Positions 60,001 through 64,000 of a stretch of 64,000 nucleotides of DNA are shown piece by piece (within the stretch, counting starts at the first letter, position 1; each line of letters starts with the position of its first letter). A model generated the notes under the pieces. That model did no database searches and had not been told where the DNA came from. It saw nothing but the letters and a program-made list of their open reading frames with translations. Source of the DNA: Streptomyces sp. Root431. GTDB lineage: Bacteria; Actinomycetota; Actinomycetes; Streptomycetales; Streptomycetaceae. The stretch covers positions 844,247 to 908,246 of the forward strand of contig NZ_LMEI01000009.1 in the NCBI RefSeq assembly GCF_001426585.1, in the 5' to 3' direction. Position numbers and translations under genes: made by a program.

Positions 60001-61701
60001 GAGCTCGCCCACGCCCGGCGCGCGATCCGGGTCAGGATCGGCGGCGCCGACCACTGGGCGGCGATCGAGGACGCGGGACGGCTCCGTGACGCCCTGGGCA
60101 CGGCCCTGCCGGTCGGTGTGCCCGAGGCCTTCACCGAGCCGGTCAAGGACCCGCTGGGCGACCTCCTCGCCCGCTTCGCGCGCACCCACGGCCCCTTCAC
60201 CTCCTCGCAGGCCGCCGCCCGCTTCGGTCTCGGTGCCGCCGTCACCGACGGCGCGCTCCAGCGGCTCGCCGCCGCCGGCCGGGTCGTGCAGGGCGAGTTC
60301 CACCCCTCCGGCATCGGCCAGGAATGGTGCGACGCGGCCGTGCTGCGCCGCCTGCGCCGCCGCTCCCTCGCGGCCCTGCGCCACGAGCTGGAGCCGGTTC
60401 CCCCGGCCGCGCTCGCCACCTTCCTGCCGCAGTGGCAGCACCTCGGCGGCAGCAGCCTGCGGGGCATCGACGGCCTCGCCCGCGCGATCGAGCAGCTCCA
60501 GGGCGCGCCCGTGCCCGCGTCCGCGCTCGAGAAGCTGATCCTGCCGTCCCGCGTCCGGGACTACTCCCCGGCGCTGCTCGACGAGCTGACCACCACCGGC
60601 GAGGTCGTCTGGGCCGGTGCCGGATCGCTGCCCGGCAAGGACGGCTGGATCTCCCTCTACCTCGCGGACGCGGCGCCGCTGCTCCTCCCGCCGCCGCACC
60701 CGCTGGAGCTGTCCGCCCTGCACGAGTCGGTGCTCACGATCCTTTCCGGCGGGTACGGGCTGTTCTTCCGCCAGATCGCCGACCAGGTCCGGGCCACCAC
60801 CCACCCGGACGCCACCGACCCGCAGCTCGCCGACGCCCTCTGGGACCTGGCCTGGTCGGGCCGGCTGACCAACGACACCCTGGCGCCGCTGCGCTCGCTC
60901 CTCGGCTCGGGCCGGACGGCCGGGGCGACCGCCCACCGCGCGCGCCGCACGGTCCCGCGCGGCCGGTACGGCACGCTGACCGCCGCCGCCCGCCCGGCCT
61001 CCCGCACGGGCCCGCCCACGGTCTCCGGCCGCTGGTCGCTGCTGCCCGCGCTCGAACCGGAGCCGACCCACCGGGCGCACGCCCTCGCCCGCACGCTCCT
61101 CGACCGGCACGGCGTGGTCACCCGGGGCGCGGTGGCGGCCGAGGGTGTGGAGGGCGGTTTCTCGGCCACGTACCGCATCCTGTCCGCCTTCGAGGACAGC
61201 GGTCAGGCCAGGCGCGGCTATGTGGTGGAGGGCCTCGGTGCGGCCCAGTTCGCGATGGACGGGGCCGTGGACCGGCTGCGGGCGGCGGCGACGGCCCGCG
61301 ACCGGGGCGCGGAGGCCGCGGCCGGCCCGCGCGCGCTGGTCCTCGCGGCGGCCGACCCGGCGAACGCGTACGGGGCGGCCCTGTCCTGGCCCGAGTCGCC
61401 GACCGGCGCCGGACACAAGCCCGGCCGCAAGGCGGGCGCGATGGTGGTGCTCGTCGACGGCGAGCTCACGCTCTACATGGAGCGGGGCGGCAAGACGCTC
61501 CTGTCGTGGCCGTCCGAGCAGGACGACCCCGCGCTGACAGCGGCGGCCGAGGCCCTGGCCGCGTCGGCGCGGGCGGGCTCGCTGGGCACGGTCACGGTGG
61601 AGCGGATCAACGGCGCCACGGCCCTGACCTCCCCCCTCGCCCGCCCCCTGGAGGCGGCGGGCTTCCTCGCCACCCCGAGAGGCCTCCGCATCCGCGCCTG
61701 A
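57043..61701 (+). CDS. lhr: large ATP-dependent helicase Lhr
   Basis: 1552 residues from the ATG at 57043 (ATG at 57052 is an alternative). Superfamily 2 helicase with Walker A APTGSGKT (48-55), DEVH near 172 and LGIDMGAVDLVVQ / QRVGRAGH motifs of RecA domain 2, then the winged-helix and Lhr core, and the long C-terminal half typical of actinobacterial Lhr. It translocates 3'-5' on ssDNA and unwinds DNA and RNA:DNA hybrids; linked to repair of DNA damage. A downstream nei gene (48 nt gap) supports a repair role. Confidence 0.97.
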   Translation: MGDMVRSALDSFSPATRGWFTGAFTAPTAAQEGAWKAIGEGSDVLVVAPTGSGKTLASFLASLDRLASVPPPAEAKKRCRVLYVSPLKALAVDVERNLRSPLTGIRQESVRLGLPEPDIRVGIRSGDTPAAERRSLATRPPDILITTPESLFLMLTSAAREALSGVETVILDEVHAVAGTKRGAHLALSLERLDELLPRPARRIGLSATVRPVDEVARYLSPGRAVEIVQPPSGKEFDLSVVVPVEDMGELGGSPASEGKDGGDKPSIWPHVEERIADLVQSHRSTIVFANSRRLAERLCNRLNEIAYERATGEPLPEGAPPAEVMAQSGAAQGAPPLLARAHHGSVSKEQRAQVEEDLKAGRLPAVVATSSLELGIDMGAVDLVVQVESPPSVASGLQRVGRAGHQVGAVSTGVVFPKYRGDLVQAAVVTERMRSGSIESMRIPANPLDVLAQQLVAMVALDTWQVDELLAVVRRAAPFSSLPESAFTGVLDMLAGRYPSDAFAELRPRVVWDRVAGTVTGRPGAQRLAVTSGGTIPDRGLFGVFLAGSDPKKGGGRVGELDEEMVYESRVGDVFTLGTTSWRIVDITRDRVLVTPAPGVPGRLPFWKGDQLGRPLELGRAVGAFLRELGALGPEDARLRLIAAGLDAWAADNVLAYLSEQREACGHVPDDRTILVERFRDELGDWRVVIHSPFGAQVHAPWALALGARLAERYGMDAQVMHADDGIVLRLPDADLMGLDMGLDLLDHEPVDPGRHLDTTYDADKAPIGAADALFDKSEIGQIVTDQVGGSALFASRFRECAARALLLPKRNPGKRTPLWQQRQRAAQLLQVASEFGSFPIVLEAVRECLQDVFDVPGLTELMGDIEARRVRLVEVTTPEPSPFARSLLFGYVAQFLYEGDSPLAERRAAALSLDSRLLAELLGQAELRELLDPEVLTELERELQWLTEDRRIKDVEGVADLLRVLGPLTDAELGERGAEAGWAPELAHARRAIRVRIGGADHWAAIEDAGRLRDALGTALPVGVPEAFTEPVKDPLGDLLARFARTHGPFTSSQAAARFGLGAAVTDGALQRLAAAGRVVQGEFHPSGIGQEWCDAAVLRRLRRRSLAALRHELEPVPPAALATFLPQWQHLGGSSLRGIDGLARAIEQLQGAPVPASALEKLILPSRVRDYSPALLDELTTTGEVVWAGAGSLPGKDGWISLYLADAAPLLLPPPHPLELSALHESVLTILSGGYGLFFRQIADQVRATTHPDATDPQLADALWDLAWSGRLTNDTLAPLRSLLGSGRTAGATAHRARRTVPRGRYGTLTAAARPASRTGPPTVSGRWSLLPALEPEPTHRAHALARTLLDRHGVVTRGAVAAEGVEGGFSATYRILSAFEDSGQARRGYVVEGLGAAQFAMDGAVDRLRAAATARDRGAEAAAGPRALVLAAADPANAYGAALSWPESPTGAGHKPGRKAGAMVVLVDGELTLYMERGGKTLLSWPSEQDDPALTAAAEALAASARAGSLGTVTVERINGATALTSPLARPLEAAGFLATPRGLRIRA

Positions 61702-61749
61702 GCGCCCCGGCAACCGGTCCGGGAGAAACCCACCCGGCATCATGGAACC

Positions 61750-62538
61750 GTGCCCGAAGGAGACACGATCTGGCAGGTCGCGAAGAACCTGCACACCGCG
61801 CTGGCAGGCCGCGTCCTGACCCGCTCGGACCTGCGCGTGCCCACATTCGCCACCGCCGACCTCACCGGCCGCACCCTCCTGGACGTGACCCCGCGCGGCA
61901 AGCACCTCCTCGCCCGGATCGAGGGCGGCCTCACGCTCCACTCCCATCTGCGGATGGACGGCGCCTGGCGGGTGTACGCCACCGGGGAGCGCCCGCGCGG
62001 CGGCCCCGACCACCAGATCCGGGCGATCCTGGGAAACGCCGAGTCCACCGCGTACGGCTACCGGCTCCCGGTCCTGGAGCTGATCCGCACCGCCGAGGAG
62101 GCCCGCGCGGTCGGCCACCTCGGCCCGGACCTGCTGGGCCCGGACTGGGACCCGGAAGAGGCCGTACGACGCCTCCTCGCCGACCCGGACCGCCCTCTCG
62201 GCGAGGCGCTGCTCGACCAGCGCAATCTGGCCGGGATCGGCAACGTGTACAAGTCGGAGCTGGCGTTCCTGGCCGCCGTCACCCCGTGGCTCCCGGTGGG
62301 CGCTCTCGATCCCGACGTCCCCGCCCGCCTCGTGGCCACCGCCCACCGCCTCCTGGAGGCGAACAAGGACCGCCCCGACCGGCGCACCACCACCACGCGC
62401 CGCCCCGGCACCCCGCTCCACGTCTACGGCCGCGAGGGGAAGCCCTGTCTGCGCTGCGGCGCCCGGATCCGGAAGGCGGAACTGGGCGAGCGGATCACGT
62501 ACTGGTGCCCTGACTGCCAACACGGCCCCACCAATTGA
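61750..62538 (+). CDS. nei: Fpg/Nei family DNA glycosylase (Nei2-type)
   Basis: 262 residues from a GTG that reads PEGDTIW: Pro1 nucleophile and Glu2 after Met removal. The H2TH segment (LLDQRNLAGIGNVYKSE) and a C-terminal zinc finger (CLRCGARI, then WCPDC) are intact. It excises oxidised pyrimidines and cleaves the abasic site. Adjacent to lhr on the same strand. Confidence 0.95.
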   Translation: MPEGDTIWQVAKNLHTALAGRVLTRSDLRVPTFATADLTGRTLLDVTPRGKHLLARIEGGLTLHSHLRMDGAWRVYATGERPRGGPDHQIRAILGNAESTAYGYRLPVLELIRTAEEARAVGHLGPDLLGPDWDPEEAVRRLLADPDRPLGEALLDQRNLAGIGNVYKSELAFLAAVTPWLPVGALDPDVPARLVATAHRLLEANKDRPDRRTTTTRRPGTPLHVYGREGKPCLRCGARIRKAELGERITYWCPDCQHGPTN

Positions 62539-62564
62539 CGATCCGTCAAATCCGGTCGTACGGT
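62535..62564 (+). promoter_or_regulatory. SDR gene promoter with palindrome over the -35
   Basis: TTGACG (62535-62540), 18-bp spacer, TACGGT (62559-62564); the ATG at 62571 is 6 nt on, so the mRNA is predicted leaderless. The -35 is half of the palindrome TTGACG-ATC-CGTCAA (62535-62549), which overlaps the nei stop codon. Confidence 0.7.
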
Positions 62565-62570
62565 CCGGAC

Positions 62571-63335
62571 ATGACCCTCTCGGCGTACGACCTCACCGGC
62601 CGCACCGCGTTCGTCACCGGTGCGGCGAGCGGCATCGGCCGCGCCACCGCACTGCTCCTCGCCCAGGCGGGCGCGACCGTGCACTGCGCGGACCGCGACG
62701 AGCACGGCCTCAAGGAGACGGCGGCCCTCGTCACCGCCGAGGGAGGAGCGGCGCACACGCACACCCTGGACGTCACCGACAGGGCGGCGCTGGCCGCGGC
62801 CGTCCGCTCCGCGGGCCCTCTCCACGTCATGGCGGCCGTCGCGGGGATCATGCACACGAGCACCGTCCTGGAGACCCGCGACGAGGACCTCGACCGCGTC
62901 CTCGCCGTGAACTTCAAGGGCGTCCTGTACGCCTGCCAGGAAGCGGCGCGCTCGATGATCGCCTCCGGCACGCCCGGCTCGATCGTCACGATGGCCTCGG
63001 GCGCGATGGACACGGCGAGCCCGGGACTGCTCTGTTACAGCGTCACCAAGGCGGCCGTCGTCCAGCTGACGAAGACCCTGGCGGTGGAGGCCGGCGCGTA
63101 CGGCATCCGGGTCAACGCGGTCGCCCCGGGCTGGATCCGCACCCCCATGACGGACCGCCACGAGCCGGCCGCCCAGGAGCAGGCGGAGGCGGCGATGGTC
63201 CGTCACTCACCGCTCGGCCGGGTCGGCGAGGCGGAGGACATCGCACACGCGGTCCTCCATCTCGCCTCGGACGCCTCGTCGTTCACGACGGGCCAGATCC
63301 TGCGCCCCAACGGCGGCGTCGCGATGCCTTGGTGA
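62571..63335 (+). CDS. short-chain dehydrogenase/reductase
   Basis: 254 residues, classical SDR: TGAASGIG cofactor motif, catalytic Ser region near MASG, YSVTK (Tyr-Lys) and PGWIRTPMT. The Asp at the end of strand 2 (HCADRD) favours NAD(H). It overlaps the small convergent membrane protein by about 53 nt. Substrate unknown. Confidence 0.93.
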   Translation: MTLSAYDLTGRTAFVTGAASGIGRATALLLAQAGATVHCADRDEHGLKETAALVTAEGGAAHTHTLDVTDRAALAAAVRSAGPLHVMAAVAGIMHTSTVLETRDEDLDRVLAVNFKGVLYACQEAARSMIASGTPGSIVTMASGAMDTASPGLLCYSVTKAAVVQLTKTLAVEAGAYGIRVNAVAPGWIRTPMTDRHEPAAQEQAEAAMVRHSPLGRVGEAEDIAHAVLHLASDASSFTTGQILRPNGGVAMPW

Positions 63336-63570
63336 CCCCGGCCCCGACGCCGCCTCCCGCACGGCCGAGGCCCGGCCGCCGCACCGAGGCCGCCACGTGC
63401 ACCGGAAGCAGGCTCAGCCCCCAACCACCCGCGGCCACCGCCCCCTCGACGGTCCCGGCATCCCCCGGCACGAGGAGCAGCCGCAGCACCGCCCACCACC
63501 ACAGCCCCCCGGCCACCAGCCCGACCGCGACCAGCGCGAGCGTCACCGGCGGAACACGTCGCCGTACCAT
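63283..63570 (-). CDS. small two-helix membrane protein
   Basis: 95 residues. The start has an excellent AGGAGG at 5-6 nt spacing. Two membrane segments (about 10-33 and 40-60) around GGLWWWAVLRLLLVPGDAG, then an Arg/Gly-rich tail that overlaps the convergent SDR gene. No family known to me. The strong ribosome site and hydrophobic pattern support it as real. Confidence 0.65.
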   Translation of the reverse strand: MVRRRVPPVTLALVAVGLVAGGLWWWAVLRLLLVPGDAGTVEGAVAAGGWGLSLLPVHVAASVRRPGLGRAGGGVGAGVTKASRRRRWGAGSGPS

Positions 63571-63679
63571 GGCCGCCTCCTGAGGTCGACGCTAGACCGG
63601 CCGTATCACCCGGCGGGAGGGCGCACCGGGGTCAACCCCGGCGCACGGGCGCACATCGCCGCGTCACACACCGCGGCTC

Positions 63680-64000
63680 TCAGGCACTCTCCGCCTGGAA
63701 CATCCACGCATGCTTCTCCAGATCGCCCGTCAAGGCGATCAGGACGTCCTGGCTCACGGGGTCGGCCTCGCCGGTCGCCTCGATCCGCTCGCGCATCCGC
63801 AGTACGACCGCACCGAGCGCGTCCACCAGCAGGCGCACCCCGTCCACGTCCTTGATCCACCCGTCGGGCAGCTCCACGATCGGCCCGGCCGCCGCCACCG
63901 TCGCCGCACGCCCGTCCGGGGTCCAGCCGATGGCCGTCGCCCGCTCGGCCACGATGTCGGAGTGCGTCCGCGCGGTGGCGACGACCTCGTCGAGCTGGAG
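63680..64000 (-). CDS. dpsC: Dps-family ferritin-like protein, truncated
   Basis: The frame runs off the window edge, so only the last 106 residues or so are seen: LQLDEVVATARTHSDIVAER, an insertion around DGRAATV, then the closing helix VSQDVLIALTGDLEKHAWMF. This matches the second half of a Dps four-helix bundle, which stores iron and protects DNA. Position near lhr/nei matches S. coelicolor dpsC (SCO5756) from memory; the symbol rests on that synteny. A small 7-bp hairpin follows the stop at 63626-63641. Confidence 0.88.
   Translation of the reverse strand, partial: LQLDEVVATARTHSDIVAERATAIGWTPDGRAATVAAAGPIVELPDGWIKDVDGVRLLVDALGAVVLRMRERIEATGEADPVSQDVLIALTGDLEKHAWMFQAESA

Noticed and set aside
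57025..62523. 1832-codon open frame antisense to lhr and nei
   Set aside because: It has no recognisable domain, its sequence is Gly/Ala/Arg/Val-rich nonsense, and it mirrors the strong codon bias of lhr and nei on the other strand. Long antisense frames are expected at this G+C.

Overview
The window is about 72% G+C, strongly GC-biased at third codon positions, rich in GTG starts and packed with typical actinobacterial families (rshA, DpsC-like Dps, DUF3046, PucR and LuxR regulators, LLM/F420 enzymes). It comes from a Streptomyces or very close relative. From memory, not from a search, the order hflX, M1 peptidase, rshA, dapF, miaA, miaB, two-component pair, gluRK-gluABCD, recX-recA, lhr, nei, dps matches the S. 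coelicolor core chromosome around SCO5756-SCO5797. The window is therefore core chromosome with accessory insertions. I see no tRNA, rRNA, CRISPR array, insertion sequence, prophage or large biosynthetic cluster.

Layout. 1-12268: end of a secreted serine protease, then housekeeping genes mostly on the minus strand (hflX, M1 peptidase, rshA, dapF, membrane protein, miaA, LigB-like protein, miaB), with a small acidic protein and an MT0933-type antitoxin-like protein on the plus strand. 12383-17044: DeoR regulator, DUF4406 protein, NudK-like NUDIX enzyme, DedA membrane protein and a NarL-type two-component pair. 17057-20676: a minus-strand group of LLM oxidoreductase, LysR, EamA exporter and an unusual YCII-LuxR fusion. 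20835-28208: an accessory secretome island of two divergent three-gene clusters. Leftward are a small Cys-rich coiled-coil protein and two aerolysin/ETX-MTX2-like proteins, one with a lectin-like front domain. Rightward are three secreted seven-bladed RCC1 propellers.

28323-35333: glutamate sensing and uptake, with an anchored TAXI binding protein, GluK, GluR and the GluABCD ABC importer. 35525-38491: FAD monooxygenase, then a Cys-containing leader peptide with cysteine dioxygenase and rhodanese (sulfur control). 38534-40241: recX-recA with an SOS box. 40469-47920: cupin, unknown protein, methyltransferase, SGNH hydrolase, a second NarL-type pair and a reduced cytochrome bd-like oxidase. 47945-64000: AI-2E family protein, DUF3046, cyclase-fold protein, PucR divergent from an alkylsulfatase-like/MFS pair, AraC-azlCD, lhr, nei, SDR, a small membrane protein and a truncated dps.

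The most unusual part is the 20.8-28.2 kb secretome island. Other points worth attention are the Cys leader peptide, the degenerate bd oxidase, many genes whose -10 element sits at leaderless distance from the start codon, and an unusual number of in-frame tandem repeats at protein termini.
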